The notes beneath the pieces are model-generated. The model was not told the DNA's origin and ran no database searches. It was given only the letters and a program-made list of their open reading frames with translations. A DNA stretch of 64,000 bases, taken from positions 2,121,001-2,185,000 of the forward strand of contig NZ_CP035503.1 in assembly GCF_006970865.1 (NCBI RefSeq), read 5' to 3'. The first letter of the stretch is position 1. The number at the start of each line of letters is the position of its first letter. The position numbers and the translations under genes are program-made. Below are positions 40,526-49,996 of this stretch, in pieces. Source of the stretch: Rhodoferax sediminis (lineage in GTDB: Bacteria; Pseudomonadota; Gammaproteobacteria; Burkholderiales; Burkholderiaceae_C).

Positions 40526-41662
40526 ATGGCTTTCATCAACTTCGTGACGCAGATCCAGTTTGAATTTGGCGCGCTCAAGCTGCTCGCGCAGGAATGCCAG
40601 CGCGTCGGCATCACGCGCCCGCTGATCGTGACCGACCCCGGCGTCAAGGCGGCCGGCCTGTTGCAAAAGGTGCAGGATGCGCTGCCCGGCGTGACGATGG
40701 CGGTCTACGACCAGACACCTTCGAACCCGACCGAGGCAGCCGTGCGCGCCGCGGTGGCCGTATACAAGGCCAATGGCTGTGACGGCCTGATCGCGGTGGG
40801 CGGCGGCTCGTCGATCGACTGCGCCAAGGGCGTGGCGATCGCGGCCACGCACGAAGGCCCGCTCAAGACCTACGCCACGATCGAGGGCGGCTCACTCAAG
40901 ATCACCGAGCGCGTGGCGCCGCTGATTGCGGTGCCCACCACGGCCGGCACCGGCAGCGAGGTGGCGCGCGGCGCGATCGTGATTCTGGACGACCACCGCA
41001 AGCTGGGTTTTCATTCCTGGCATCTGGTGCCCAAGGCCGCCATTTGCGACCCGGAGCTCACGCTCGGCCTGCCGCCCATGCTGACCGCCGCCACGGGCAT
41101 GGACGCCATTGCGCACTGCATGGAAGCCTTCATGGCGCCGGCCTTCAACCCGCCAGCCGACGGCATCGGGCTCGACGGCCTGGCGCGCGGCTGGACCCAC
41201 ATCGAGCGTGCCACGCGCGACGGCCTCGATCGCGAAGCGCGCCTGAACATGATGAGCACGTCGATGCAGGGCGCGATGGCGTTCCAGAAGGGGCTGGGCT
41301 GCGTGCATTCACTCAGCCACAGCCTGGGTGGCGTCGATCCGCGACTGCATCACGGCACCTTGAACGCCGTCTTTTTACCGGCTGTGGTGAAGTTCAACGC
41401 GAGCGCCGAGTCGGTCCGGAAAGAAAACCGGCTTGGACGCATGGCCTACGCCATGGGCCTGAAGTCGGCTGATGACATTCCCGACGCCATCAAAGCCATG
41501 AATGCGCGGCTCGGTTTGCCCAAGGGACTGGCCGCCATGGGCGTGAAAGAGAGCCAGTTCGACGACGTGATCCGCGGCGCCCTGGCCGACCACTGCCACA
41601 AGACCAATCCGCGCCTGGCGACGCCCGAGGACTACCGCGAGATGCTGCTGCAGTCCCTGTAG
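40526..41662 (+). CDS. Iron-containing alcohol dehydrogenase
   Basis: A 378-residue group III alcohol dehydrogenase. NAD site GLIAVGGGSSIDCAKGVAI, followed by the AVPTTAGTGSEV segment. Metal ligands are the Asp/His of MDAIAHCMEAF and the His pair in VHSLSHSLGGVDPRLHHG. The substrate is an alcohol, semialdehyde or similar, not determinable. Divergent from the esterase, 57-base gap. Confidence 0.94.
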   Translation: MAFINFVTQIQFEFGALKLLAQECQRVGITRPLIVTDPGVKAAGLLQKVQDALPGVTMAVYDQTPSNPTEAAVRAAVAVYKANGCDGLIAVGGGSSIDCAKGVAIAATHEGPLKTYATIEGGSLKITERVAPLIAVPTTAGTGSEVARGAIVILDDHRKLGFHSWHLVPKAAICDPELTLGLPPMLTAATGMDAIAHCMEAFMAPAFNPPADGIGLDGLARGWTHIERATRDGLDREARLNMMSTSMQGAMAFQKGLGCVHSLSHSLGGVDPRLHHGTLNAVFLPAVVKFNASAESVRKENRLGRMAYAMGLKSADDIPDAIKAMNARLGLPKGLAAMGVKESQFDDVIRGALADHCHKTNPRLATPEDYREMLLQSL

Positions 41663-41696
41663 CGAGCCGCCACGAAGCGGCCGGTTGGCTGCCCGC

Positions 41697-42191
41697 TCAG
41701 GCGATTCCACCCGGGCGGGCAGCAACGCCGCGCACATGATCTTCCAGCTGGCCGAGCGAGGCCGCCAGCGAGTTGGCTTGCTCATCGACCCGTTGCACCA
41801 GCGTCGCCTGTAAACCATCCAGGCGCGTTTGCAGCTGCTGCGCACCCTCTACGCGCTCCCGAGACAGCCGCACCAGCTCTTCCGCGATGAAGGTTTTGAG
41901 CTCGGTGAAGCGCGACGCTTCGGCCTTGTTCGCAAGCTCGCGCTGCGCCGCCAACTCCTTGGTGTGGCGGCGCCCTTCCATCAGCAGCGTGGTCTGCATA
42001 GTGGCGATCACGGCAATGAATATCGCCGCCATGACCAGCATGAATCCCAGCAGGACCAGCCCCAACGGCGCGCTAACCGTGCTCACCAACAGCGACAACT
42101 CGGTGGGTTGCACGATGAGGCCCCAGTTCACCACCGCAAAAGCGGCGAGCGCAAGACCAAAAATCAACAGCAGCAGGGAACGGATCGACAT
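41697..42191 (-). CDS. LapA-domain membrane protein
   Basis: A 164-residue protein with two membrane segments (LLLLIFGLALAAFAVVNWGL and LGLVLLGFMLVMAAIFIAVI) and a cytoplasmic coiled coil of about 90 residues (KELAAQRELANKAEASRFTE to LAASLGQLEDHVRG). DUF1049/LapA layout. Role unknown; LapA/B proteins assist LPS assembly in enterics. Convergent with the alcohol dehydrogenase. Confidence 0.8.
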   Translation of the reverse strand: MSIRSLLLLIFGLALAAFAVVNWGLIVQPTELSLLVSTVSAPLGLVLLGFMLVMAAIFIAVIATMQTTLLMEGRRHTKELAAQRELANKAEASRFTELKTFIAEELVRLSRERVEGAQQLQTRLDGLQATLVQRVDEQANSLAASLGQLEDHVRGVAARPGGIA

Positions 42192-42239
42192 GATGGGCCT
42201 CTTGCAGCCCCAAAGGGGCAGAGTTTTCAGTATACGTTC

Positions 42240-42285
42240 GTGGCTACCAAACCTGTAGCAGCTACTTGCGCAGCCCCTGCAGTTT
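42240..42285 (+). repeat. Possible dispersed repeat relic at the 3' end of tex
   Basis: GGCTACCAAACCTGTAGCAG, then CTACTTGCGCAGCCC, matches the family core loosely and overlaps the last codons of tex. Confidence 0.3.
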
Positions 42286-44622
42286 GGAGAACGCTGACGC
42301 CATGGCCGTGGATTGCGGCGCGCTCGCGCCCCGCTGGCGTGGTGGCTGCTGGCCGCGCCCCGCACCTTCAAACCGGTTGTCGCGCGGCCCATCCCTGCGA
42401 GCCGGAGCGTCGCCCAGCTTCATCGACAGGCCGATGCGCTTGCGCTCGATGTCCACCTCCATGACCTTGACCTTCACGATGTCGCCGGTCTTGACGATCT
42501 CGCGCGCGTCCTCGACAAACTTGTGCGCCAGCTGGCTCACATGCACCAGTCCGTCCTGGTGTACGCCCAGGTCCACGAAAGCGCCAAACGCGGCCACGTT
42601 GCTCACCGTGCCCTCCAGGATCATGCCGGGCTGCAGGTCGCGGATGTCGTCCACCCCGTCGTTGAAGCGCGCCACCTTGAAGTCGGGTCGCGGGTCGCGG
42701 CCGGGCTTCTCCAGCTCGGACAGAAGGTCCTTGACGGTGATGACGCCGAACCGCTCGTTCGCAAACAGCTCGGGCCTGAGCGTCCCCAGCATCTCCGCGC
42801 GGCCCATGAGTTCGGCCACCGGCTTGCCCGTTTTCTCGATGATTCTCTCGATCACGGGATAGGTCTCGGGATGCACGCCGGTCATGTCGAGCGGGTTGTC
42901 GCCGCCGCGGATGCGCAAAAAACCTGCGCTCTGCTCGAAGGTCTTGGCGCCCAGACCCGTCACCTGCATGAGTTGCTGGCGATTTGCGAAGGCGCCGTTG
43001 GCTTCGCGCCAGCGCACCACGGCCTTGGCCACCGAGCCGCTCAGTCCCGACACGCGCGACAGCAGCGGCACGCTGGCGGTGTTGAGGTCCACCCCGACCG
43101 AGTTGACGCAGTCTTCCACCACCGCGTCCAGCGTGCGCGCCAGTTCGCTCTGGTTCACGTCGTGCTGGTACTGGCCGACGCCAATGCTCTTGGGGTCGAT
43201 CTTCACCAGTTCGGCCAGCGGATCCTGCAGCCGCCGCGCGATGCTGGCGGCGCCGCGCAGGCTCACGTCGACGTCGGGCATTTCCTGTGACGCGAACTCG
43301 CTGGCGCTGTATACCGACGCGCCGGCTTCGCTGACCACCACTTTCTGGATTTCCGCGCCATCGTGCAGTTTCGCCAGCTGCTTGATCAAATCGCCCGCCA
43401 GCTTGTCTGTCTCGCGGCTGGCCGTGCCGTTGCCGATGGCGATCAGGTTCACACCGTGTTTTTCGCAAAGCCGGCTCAGGATGTGCAGCGAACCGTCCCA
43501 GTCACGCCGCGGCTCGTGCGGAAAGACCGTGGCGGTTTCCACCAGCTTGCCGGTGGCATCGACCACCGCGACCTTGACCCCGGTACGGATCCCCGGATCC
43601 AGCCCCAGCACGACGCGCGGGCCTGCCGGCGCGGCCAGCAGCAAGTCGCGCAGGTTGTCGGCAAATACCTTGATGGCGACTTTTTCGGCGCCTTCACGCA
43701 GGCGCGCAAACAGGTCGCGCTCGGTGGACAGGCTGAGCTTCACGCGCCAGGCCCAGGCGACACATTTGCGGATCAGGTCGTCTGCCGCCCTGCCCCGGTG
43801 GCTCCAGCCCAGGTGGATGGCGATGCGCCCTTCCGCGACGGACGGCTTGCCCGGCTCCGCTTCGACAGGCAGCACCAGTTTGGCATCCAGAATCTCCAGC
43901 GCGCGCCCGCGGAATACCGCCAGGGCGCGGTGCGACGGCACGCGGCCGATCGGCTCGTCGTAATCAAAATAGTCGCGAAACTTGGCCACGTCGGCGTTGT
44001 TCTCGTCCTTGCCGCCCATCAGGCTGGACTTGAACAGGCCCTCCGTCCAGAGCCACTCGCGCAGGCTCTGCACCAGTGCGGCGTCTTCGGCCCAGCGTTC
44101 GGAGAGGATGTCGCGCACACCGTCCAGCACGGCGGGCACGGTGGAAAAATCAGGGCCGGGCTTGCCGTCGTCCAATACTTCGGCAGGGCGCGTGAAGGCG
44201 GCGGCCTCGACAGCGGGATCCAGCGCCGGGTCGGCAAACAGCCGGTCGGCCAGCGGCTCGATGCCCGCTTCGCGCGCGATCTGGCCCTTGGTGCGGCGTT
44301 TGAGCTTGTACGGCAGGTACAGGTCTTCCAGGTCCTGTTTGGTCGGGGCCGCCTCGATCGCAGCGCGCAGTGCGGGTGTGAGTTTGCCCTGCTCGTTGAT
44401 GCTCTTCAAAACGACGTCGCGCCGGCCTTCGAGTTCGCGCAGATAACCGAGGCGGTATTCCAGTTCGCGCAGCTGGATATCGTCCAGGGCGCCGGTGGCC
44501 TCCTTGCGGTAGCGCGCGATGAAGGGCACCGTGGCGCCGCCGTCGAGCAAATCGACGGCGGCCTGGACCTGATCGTCCCGAACCTTGATTTCGTTGGCGA
44601 TCTGACGAATGATTTTCTGCAT
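42262..44622 (-). CDS. tex: Tex family RNA-binding transcription accessory protein
   Basis: A 786-residue protein. The N-terminal Tex domain (QIANEIKVRDDQVQAAVDLL, TVPFIARYRKEATGALDD) is followed by the YqgF-like RNase H fold (VVLGLDPGIRTGVKVAVVDA), helix-hairpin-helix repeats (DLNTASVPLLSRVSGLSGSV) and a C-terminal S1 RNA-binding domain (GMILEGTVSNVAAFGAFVDL). A nucleic-acid-binding factor affecting transcription. The start is MQKIIRQ at 44622. Confidence 0.96.
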   Translation of the reverse strand: MQKIIRQIANEIKVRDDQVQAAVDLLDGGATVPFIARYRKEATGALDDIQLRELEYRLGYLRELEGRRDVVLKSINEQGKLTPALRAAIEAAPTKQDLEDLYLPYKLKRRTKGQIAREAGIEPLADRLFADPALDPAVEAAAFTRPAEVLDDGKPGPDFSTVPAVLDGVRDILSERWAEDAALVQSLREWLWTEGLFKSSLMGGKDENNADVAKFRDYFDYDEPIGRVPSHRALAVFRGRALEILDAKLVLPVEAEPGKPSVAEGRIAIHLGWSHRGRAADDLIRKCVAWAWRVKLSLSTERDLFARLREGAEKVAIKVFADNLRDLLLAAPAGPRVVLGLDPGIRTGVKVAVVDATGKLVETATVFPHEPRRDWDGSLHILSRLCEKHGVNLIAIGNGTASRETDKLAGDLIKQLAKLHDGAEIQKVVVSEAGASVYSASEFASQEMPDVDVSLRGAASIARRLQDPLAELVKIDPKSIGVGQYQHDVNQSELARTLDAVVEDCVNSVGVDLNTASVPLLSRVSGLSGSVAKAVVRWREANGAFANRQQLMQVTGLGAKTFEQSAGFLRIRGGDNPLDMTGVHPETYPVIERIIEKTGKPVAELMGRAEMLGTLRPELFANERFGVITVKDLLSELEKPGRDPRPDFKVARFNDGVDDIRDLQPGMILEGTVSNVAAFGAFVDLGVHQDGLVHVSQLAHKFVEDAREIVKTGDIVKVKVMEVDIERKRIGLSMKLGDAPARRDGPRDNRFEGAGRGQQPPRQRGASAPQSTAMASAFSKLQGLRK

Positions 44623-44729
44623 GGTAGTAGCAACCCCGGCCCGGCGCCGGGGCATCCAATGTGAAGTGAATCGATGGACGGAAGTTTGCCACAGGGCACC
44701 TGCGTGCCCGCCTGGACGCCCCGGGCGCG

Positions 44730-46064
44730 TCAAGCCATATCGCTCAAGGGACGGACGGGGCCGCGCGTCGCGGGGGCACCGGCACCATGCGGGTCTGTCT
44801 GCGCCGACACCGGCAGCAACAGCATGATGCGGGTCCCCATTCGATCGCCCTGACAGCGGGAGAACTCAATGCTGGCGCCGATGGATTCGGCGCGCTGGCG
44901 CATGCCTGACAGGCCTTTTCCGGTACCGCGTCGGTCCGCCATAGCCGCCTGGATACCCCGCCCGTTGTCGCATATCTCCAGCAGCAGGCACTGGCTGTAC
45001 GGCAGATACCGGCAGGTCACCTCGACCGCCGACGCCCGGGAATGGCGCATCACGTTGGACAGCGCCTCCTGGCTGATGCGCAGCAGTTGCAGCACCTGGT
45101 CGGGCGTGACCAGCGCCAGCTCCCCAGTGTCCTGCATGCTCCAGGCCATGTGAATCCCGAGCCGGTCCAGCGAGGGCTGGACGCGATAGCGCAACCGGGC
45201 CAGCGCATCGATGATCGAATCGTGTTCCCCGTCGATGGAGTCGACCATGATTTTCAGGTCAAGAAGGCACTGCTCCAGCGCAATGGCCATGGCTTGCTGT
45301 TGCGGAGAATGGGGATCCAGCGTGGCGATGAGGTTGACGAGTTGCGAGCCCACCCCGTCGTGCAGATCACTGGCGATGCGCTTGCGTTCGCTCTCTATGG
45401 CACGCCGGCTCAGCAGGTCGCTGTGGCTCGCCTGCTCGGCCCGCAGCCGGCTCAAAGCCTGCAGATGCCCTGTCTGCTGCGCATCGATCGCGCTGTGGCT
45501 GTCGGTGCCGCGACCGGTCATGACCAGCCACACCAGAAGAAGAAAGGCGGGATAAAGGTAGTGCCCGAACGCCGTTCCCGTTTGCAGGGTCTCCGCATGA
45601 AGCACATCGTTCAGCGCAATACCCAGACCCAGCAGCGTCGTGCCCATCACAAACCATCGATGGGGGCCGCCCCGGCGGGCCACAAAATAGCAGATCCCCG
45701 CGGCCAGCAGCAGGAAAAACCCTACATTGAGGATTTGCCAGGCCTGGAAAAGGGGGATCCGCCCCTGCAGGCTGCGCAGCCCGTGCAAGCCCATCCCTCC
45801 CAGCACGACCGTGCCGACGAGAGCCTGCGACAGACACAGCCAATACAGCCACTCGCGCTCGATGCTGGCGCTTTGCAGCAGGAAAAATACCACGGCTGCG
45901 ACACACCATTGGTAGCTGATATCCAGCCAGAAAGTGGACGGGGTACCCGCGGCGGCGCCGCCTGCGTAGCGCGACAGTCCCAGATTGACGGCAAGTGCCG
46001 CCAAGGCCAGCGCCAGCGCCAGGTCGAACCGGCTGCGCTTGCGGCACCAGGCGGTCAGCGTCAT
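44730..46064 (-). CDS. NarX-type sensor histidine kinase
   Basis: A 444-residue membrane kinase. About six to seven hydrophobic segments (FDLALALALAALAVNLGLSR to YPAFLLLVWLVMTG) form a membrane sensor. The HisKA_3 dimerisation helix has the phospho-acceptor His in SDLHDGVGSQLVNLIA. The HATPase has ALSNVMRHSRA (N box), DNGRGI and GTGKGLSGMRQRAESIG. I chose ATG 46064; ATG 46145 would add 27 residues. It follows its probable response regulator on the same strand. Signal unknown. Confidence 0.9.
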   Translation of the reverse strand: MTLTAWCRKRSRFDLALALALAALAVNLGLSRYAGGAAAGTPSTFWLDISYQWCVAAVVFFLLQSASIEREWLYWLCLSQALVGTVVLGGMGLHGLRSLQGRIPLFQAWQILNVGFFLLLAAGICYFVARRGGPHRWFVMGTTLLGLGIALNDVLHAETLQTGTAFGHYLYPAFLLLVWLVMTGRGTDSHSAIDAQQTGHLQALSRLRAEQASHSDLLSRRAIESERKRIASDLHDGVGSQLVNLIATLDPHSPQQQAMAIALEQCLLDLKIMVDSIDGEHDSIIDALARLRYRVQPSLDRLGIHMAWSMQDTGELALVTPDQVLQLLRISQEALSNVMRHSRASAVEVTCRYLPYSQCLLLEICDNGRGIQAAMADRRGTGKGLSGMRQRAESIGASIEFSRCQGDRMGTRIMLLLPVSAQTDPHGAGAPATRGPVRPLSDMA

Positions 46065-46203
46065 GGCTTGTGGGTCCACTTTGTCCTCATCGTGTTCAAC
46101 GGGCCAGCGGGCACCGGCACCTGACCGCCGGGAGGTTGCGAACATGGGGCTTGCCTGCTGAAACGATGCGCCTGCAGTCCGGCGCCGCCATAAAAATACA
46201 GCG

Positions 46204-46986
46204 CTACAAGAGGCCACGGGCCCCGGCAAAGCTGACCGCTTGCGCACGGGTGCGCACCTGCAGCTTGCGATAGATGTTTTTGATGTGCGAGTTGACCGTC
46301 TGGCAACTGATCGTCAGCCGGGCGCCAATCTCGGCGCTGGTGTAGCCGTTGGCCACCATCCTCAGCACTTCTTTTTCACGGTCGGACAATTTGTCGGGCT
46401 TGCTGGAGACCCTGATCATTTGCGCATCACCCTGCGCGTGGTCCAGCTTGAGCAGCAGCCGGCGCGCCAGGTTCGGTGTGATCGACGCACCGCCATTGAC
46501 TACCTGCAACACCGCCTGAGAGAAGTTGCCGAACCACGAATTCTTGAGCAGGTAGCCCGTGGCGCCCAGCTCGAACGCATGCAGGGCGTGCTGTTCGTCC
46601 TCCATGGCAGAAATGACCACTGCCTCGGCTGCCGGACGAATCGACTTCATGTAGTCGATCAGGTCGAACCCCGAACCATCACCCAGGTTCAGGTCGATCA
46701 TCATCACGTCGAACTCGTGCAGCGCAATCAGGCGGCGCCCCTCGCGTGCGCTGCCTCCCTGAGCCACAAGGCTGACCCGCAAATCCGCCACCAGTTCCTG
46801 CGCGATGACCCTGCGAAAGTGGGGGTCGTCATCGACCAGCAGCACACGCACCGGCTGACCCGGCTGACCATTCAGAAAATTTGGCCATAGGGAGGAGTCG
46901 CTCCGCAGTGCAAACTGCTGGATAGCACCCCGGTTTTCCCGGCGCATGACGCCGGGCTCACTTTCCAGTTGGCTTCGATCACCCAT
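46204..46986 (-). CDS. NarL/LuxR-type response regulator
   Basis: A 260-residue regulator. The receiver domain (about residues 46-165) has VLLVDDDPHFR, phospho-acceptor Asp98 (MMIDLNLGDGSG) and YLLKNSW. The LuxR helix-turn-helix is KLSDREKEVLRMVANGYTSA then EIGARLTISCQTVNSHIKNI. An N-terminal extension of about 45 residues is unusual, and a later start is possible. It is the upstream partner of the histidine kinase and divergent from the DUF1223 gene across a 344-base promoter region. Confidence 0.93.
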   Translation of the reverse strand: MGDRSQLESEPGVMRRENRGAIQQFALRSDSSLWPNFLNGQPGQPVRVLLVDDDPHFRRVIAQELVADLRVSLVAQGGSAREGRRLIALHEFDVMMIDLNLGDGSGFDLIDYMKSIRPAAEAVVISAMEDEQHALHAFELGATGYLLKNSWFGNFSQAVLQVVNGGASITPNLARRLLLKLDHAQGDAQMIRVSSKPDKLSDREKEVLRMVANGYTSAEIGARLTISCQTVNSHIKNIYRKLQVRTRAQAVSFAGARGLL

Positions 46987-47330
46987 AAAACCCCCTTATG
47001 TAGATCATTCGTTACCGTGATCTTTAACATCTGGCAGCTAGCGCATCTTGTGGAGAAATTGTGACACCTTTGCGACAGTTTTCATACAACTCCAATATTT
47101 CAGGATACTGTTTGAGGACGCGATCACGTTGTCTTAAGTCAACACTATTTGAGAACGATACAAAATTCCACAACAAAGATCGCAGGGACTTCATCTTTTA
47201 CAAAAGTTACCGTTGAAAGGCTCTCATTTAAAGGACCGAAAACACGGCCGCCATTTCCGGGCGGCGGCGTAAGAAAAAGCGGTGCTGCGCCGACTCATTC
47301 GCAGGCATCCACCACGATGAGGCGGTCTTG
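46987..47330. other. AT-rich divergent promoter region, no gene
   Basis: These 344 bases between the response regulator and the DUF1223 gene are distinctly AT-rich. They include GATCATTCGTTACCGTGATC, an inverted repeat of 5 bases at 46997-47016 close to the regulator gene start, and CCGCC/GGCGG around 47251-47272. I see no coding region and no confident promoter pair. Confidence 0.6.
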
Positions 47331-48086
47331 ATGAAAGTTACTATCAAATTGATAGCTGTCTGTGTAGTATCAATGGGGGCTACCGCCTCTTTTTCCATGC
47401 AGAACGGCTGTGTCATGCAATCGGGCGCGGCCCTCACGCCCGTGATTGAGCTGTATACCTCCGAGGGCTGCAGTTCCTGCCCGCCGGCGGACAAATGGTT
47501 GTCAAGCTTCAAAGAGCGCGGTGCAGGCCAGGCCGCCGTGATCGAGGCCTTTCACGTGGGCTACTGGGACACCATCGGCTGGGTCGACCGTTTTGCCTCG
47601 CCCGCCTATGCCGAGCGCCAGCGACAGGTGGCGGCCTGGAACCAGCAGCGCTCCATCTACACCCCGCAGGCCGTGTTGAATGGCAGGGACTGGCCCGATT
47701 GGGCAACGTCTGGAACGCATGCGCCCGCGTCCGCCCAGGCCGCCCGCGCCAGCATCGCGCTCAAGCAACGGGGGGACGACCAGTTTGAAGCCATCGTCAC
47801 GCCAGGAAGCGGCGCCCCTGCAACCTGGAGCGCCTACTGGACCATCACCGAGAACGGCTACAACTCCAGGGTCAAGGCGGGTGAAAACGCAGGTGAATTC
47901 TTGCGGCACGACTTCGTGGTGCGCCAGTACACGCCGGCGGGCAACTACAGGACCGACCCGGCCATGCCGCAAAGGCTCACCCTGCGCAGCATTGTACCCA
48001 GCCCCGGGCACGCGCGGCAGGTCAACCTGGTGGTGTTCGATCCGAAAACGGGCAGCACGCTGCAGGCGGTGTCAGCCGGCTGCTGA
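47331..48086 (+). CDS. DUF1223 family thioredoxin-like secreted protein
   Basis: A 251-residue protein. VIELYTSEGCSSCPPADKWL is the family signature with a CxxC. FHVGYWDTIGWVDRFASPAY and YTPQAVLNGRDWPDW follow. The N-terminus MKVTIKLIAVCVVSMGATAS reads as a signal peptide, and at DNA level that whole stretch is a copy of the dispersed palindromic repeat (47336-47396). The start is ATG 47331 (a TTG lies directly before it). Periplasmic location likely. Confidence 0.88.
   Translation: MKVTIKLIAVCVVSMGATASFSMQNGCVMQSGAALTPVIELYTSEGCSSCPPADKWLSSFKERGAGQAAVIEAFHVGYWDTIGWVDRFASPAYAERQRQVAAWNQQRSIYTPQAVLNGRDWPDWATSGTHAPASAQAARASIALKQRGDDQFEAIVTPGSGAPATWSAYWTITENGYNSRVKAGENAGEFLRHDFVVRQYTPAGNYRTDPAMPQRLTLRSIVPSPGHARQVNLVVFDPKTGSTLQAVSAGC
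47336..47396 (+). repeat. Dispersed palindromic repeat forming the DUF1223 signal peptide
   Basis: AGTTACTATCAAATTGATAG, CTGTCTGTGTAGTATCAATG, GGGGCTACCGCCTCTTTTTC. Complete copy with core, distal GGCTACCGCC arm and T-run, starting two codons after the ATG. Confidence 0.8.
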
Positions 48087-48126
48087 CGCTGTACCGAACT
48101 CCCGGCGCGGCCGGAATCCGCGCGGA

Positions 48127-49032
48127 TCAGTCGGCCCGCAGCGCCTTGCGCAAGGCTGCCCCGATTTCGGGCTTGTCGGCAAAAGGATCCGTCGGGTTGC
48201 GCGCCTGCAGGATGTCCTCCAGCCGGGTTTGCACCGAGCCGATGGCCTTGGGGTGGCTGTAGATGTAGAACTGGTTGGCGGCCACCGCATCAAATACTTT
48301 TTGAGCCACGTCGGCAGCCGTGACCTTGCCGGAGCCGACCGCCTTGTCGGTCATGGCCTGGCCCACCAGCTGGCTCTTGGTGGGTTTTTCGCCCGCCATA
48401 TCGCCGGGACGGTTGCGGTGGCTCTGGTTGATGCCGGTGGCGACAAAGAACGGACACAGCACGCTGGCGCTGATCTGGTCGGTCACCAGGGACAGGTCCT
48501 GGTACAGCGTCTCGGACAGGCTGACCACGGCGTGCTTGCTGACGTTGTAGACACCCATGTTGGGCGGGTTCAGCAGGCCGGCCATGCTGGCGGTGTTGAC
48601 GATGTGGCCGCGCCAGGCGGGGTCTTTTTTGGCGGCGCCCAGCATCATGGGCGTGAACAGGCGCACGCCGTGCACCACGCCCATGACGTTGACCCCCAGC
48701 ACCCATTCCCAGTCCCGGACCGAGTTCTCCCAGATCAGGCCGCCCGAGCCCACACCCGCGTTGTTGAAGACCAGGTGCGGCGCGCCAAAGCGCTGCTGCA
48801 CGGCTTGGGCCAGCGCTTCCATCTGGGCGGCGTTCGACACATCCACCTTGCGCGCGAGCACGGGCGCGCCGGCGGCCTGCATTTCGGCCGCGGCCTTGTC
48901 GAGCGCGTCCTGCTGCACATCCACCAGCACCAGGTTCATGCCGAGCCTGGCGCCGATGCGGGCGCATTCGAGGCCGAAGCCCGAGCCAGCGCCCGTGAGA
49001 ACGGCGGTCTTGCCTTTGAAGTCGGTGATCAT
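48127..49032 (-). CDS. SDR family oxidoreductase
   Basis: A 301-residue classical short-chain dehydrogenase. NAD(P) motif LTGAGSGFG, NNAGVGSGG, catalytic Ser in VNTASMAGLL and YNVSKH. C-terminal extension of about 50 residues. Last gene of the lipid-catabolism operon, ATGA overlap with the GST gene. Substrate unknown. Confidence 0.93.
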   Translation of the reverse strand: MITDFKGKTAVLTGAGSGFGLECARIGARLGMNLVLVDVQQDALDKAAAEMQAAGAPVLARKVDVSNAAQMEALAQAVQQRFGAPHLVFNNAGVGSGGLIWENSVRDWEWVLGVNVMGVVHGVRLFTPMMLGAAKKDPAWRGHIVNTASMAGLLNPPNMGVYNVSKHAVVSLSETLYQDLSLVTDQISASVLCPFFVATGINQSHRNRPGDMAGEKPTKSQLVGQAMTDKAVGSGKVTAADVAQKVFDAVAANQFYIYSHPKAIGSVQTRLEDILQARNPTDPFADKPEIGAALRKALRAD

Positions 49033-49967
49033 GCGGAAGGTGCTTTCTTGAGGATGTAGCCAATGCGCGGAAAGTGCACATGCACCGTGCCGGCGCGCTC
49101 GTCGCTGCGGCGCAGCGTGTAGTGCATGCGGGTGGCGGCGATCAGTTCACCCTGGGTGGGTTCCGGGCCGAAGCTCTCGCTGGTGATCACCACCTGGCTG
49201 CCCAGCGCGATGCCGTGCTCGTCCTGGAACGGCTCGTTCTTGAGCGGCGCGGGCGTGGACTGGGCGGCCAATGCGATGGCTTCCGCGGCGCTGAAGGCTT
49301 GTTCCTGGTCGTGACCGATGGCGGCCATGCGGTCCATCCAGGCCAGCACGGATGGCGTATGGTCGAGGATGCCGGCCATGGCCGGGGTACGGTGCCGCGT
49401 GAACCACAGCGGGTGATAGGCCGCAAAGTCGGCGATGCACGGCGCGGCACCGAGCAGAAAGGACTGCTCCTCGAGCATGTTGGCGAGACGGCGCAGATAG
49501 CTTTTGCAAGCGGCCGCCGCATCGGGCGGTGGCAGGCGCGGCACGGCCACGCGCATTTTGGCGCGATCTTCGGCAAAGGCCTTGAGCACCTCGGGCGGTG
49601 CGCCCGGGAACACCTGGGCCGCGCCTGCCGGGCTGAAGCTCCAGGCCATGGCGGTCCAGAACAGCGTGCTGTCGGCCCATTGCGCGAGCACGCGCGCCAC
49701 GCCCTTGTTGTGCGCAGGGTATAGCGTGGGCGTGGGCTGGCGATGCTCGAGGATGTCGCAAATCAGCGCGGTATCGCAGTAGATGTCGGCGCCGACCTGC
49801 AGAAACGGGGTCTTGCGGTAGCCGCCGGTGAGCGCGACCACGTCGGGCTTCGGGCTGATGGCCGGGATGATGACCGACTTCCAGGCCAGCCTTTTGTAAC
49901 CCAGAATCAGGCGGATTTTTTCCGAGAACGGAGAGGTCGGGTAGTGGTGAAGAATCAGCTCGCTCAT
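49029..49967 (-). CDS. Glutathione S-transferase family protein
   Basis: A 312-residue protein. The N-terminal thioredoxin-like GST domain has ILHHYPTSPFSEKIRLILGY and YRKTPFLQVGADIYCDTALI (SNAIL-like region). A helical GST_C domain follows, then an extra C-terminal beta-rich part of about 80 residues (GIALGSQVVITSESFGPEPT, GTVHVHFPRIGYIL) not found in ordinary GSTs. Substrate unknown. 29 bases after the AidB-type gene. Confidence 0.9.
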   Translation of the reverse strand: MSELILHHYPTSPFSEKIRLILGYKRLAWKSVIIPAISPKPDVVALTGGYRKTPFLQVGADIYCDTALICDILEHRQPTPTLYPAHNKGVARVLAQWADSTLFWTAMAWSFSPAGAAQVFPGAPPEVLKAFAEDRAKMRVAVPRLPPPDAAAACKSYLRRLANMLEEQSFLLGAAPCIADFAAYHPLWFTRHRTPAMAGILDHTPSVLAWMDRMAAIGHDQEQAFSAAEAIALAAQSTPAPLKNEPFQDEHGIALGSQVVITSESFGPEPTQGELIAATRMHYTLRRSDERAGTVHVHFPRIGYILKKAPSA

Positions 49968-49996
49968 GATTTATCTCTTGAGAGTTGGCGCAAGTT

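Noticed and set aside
46190..46220. Further copy of the dispersed palindromic repeat at the end of the response regulator gene
   Set aside because: ATAAAAATACAGCGCTACAA followed by GAGGCC resembles only part of the family, and the distal segment is the normal end of a LuxR-type protein.
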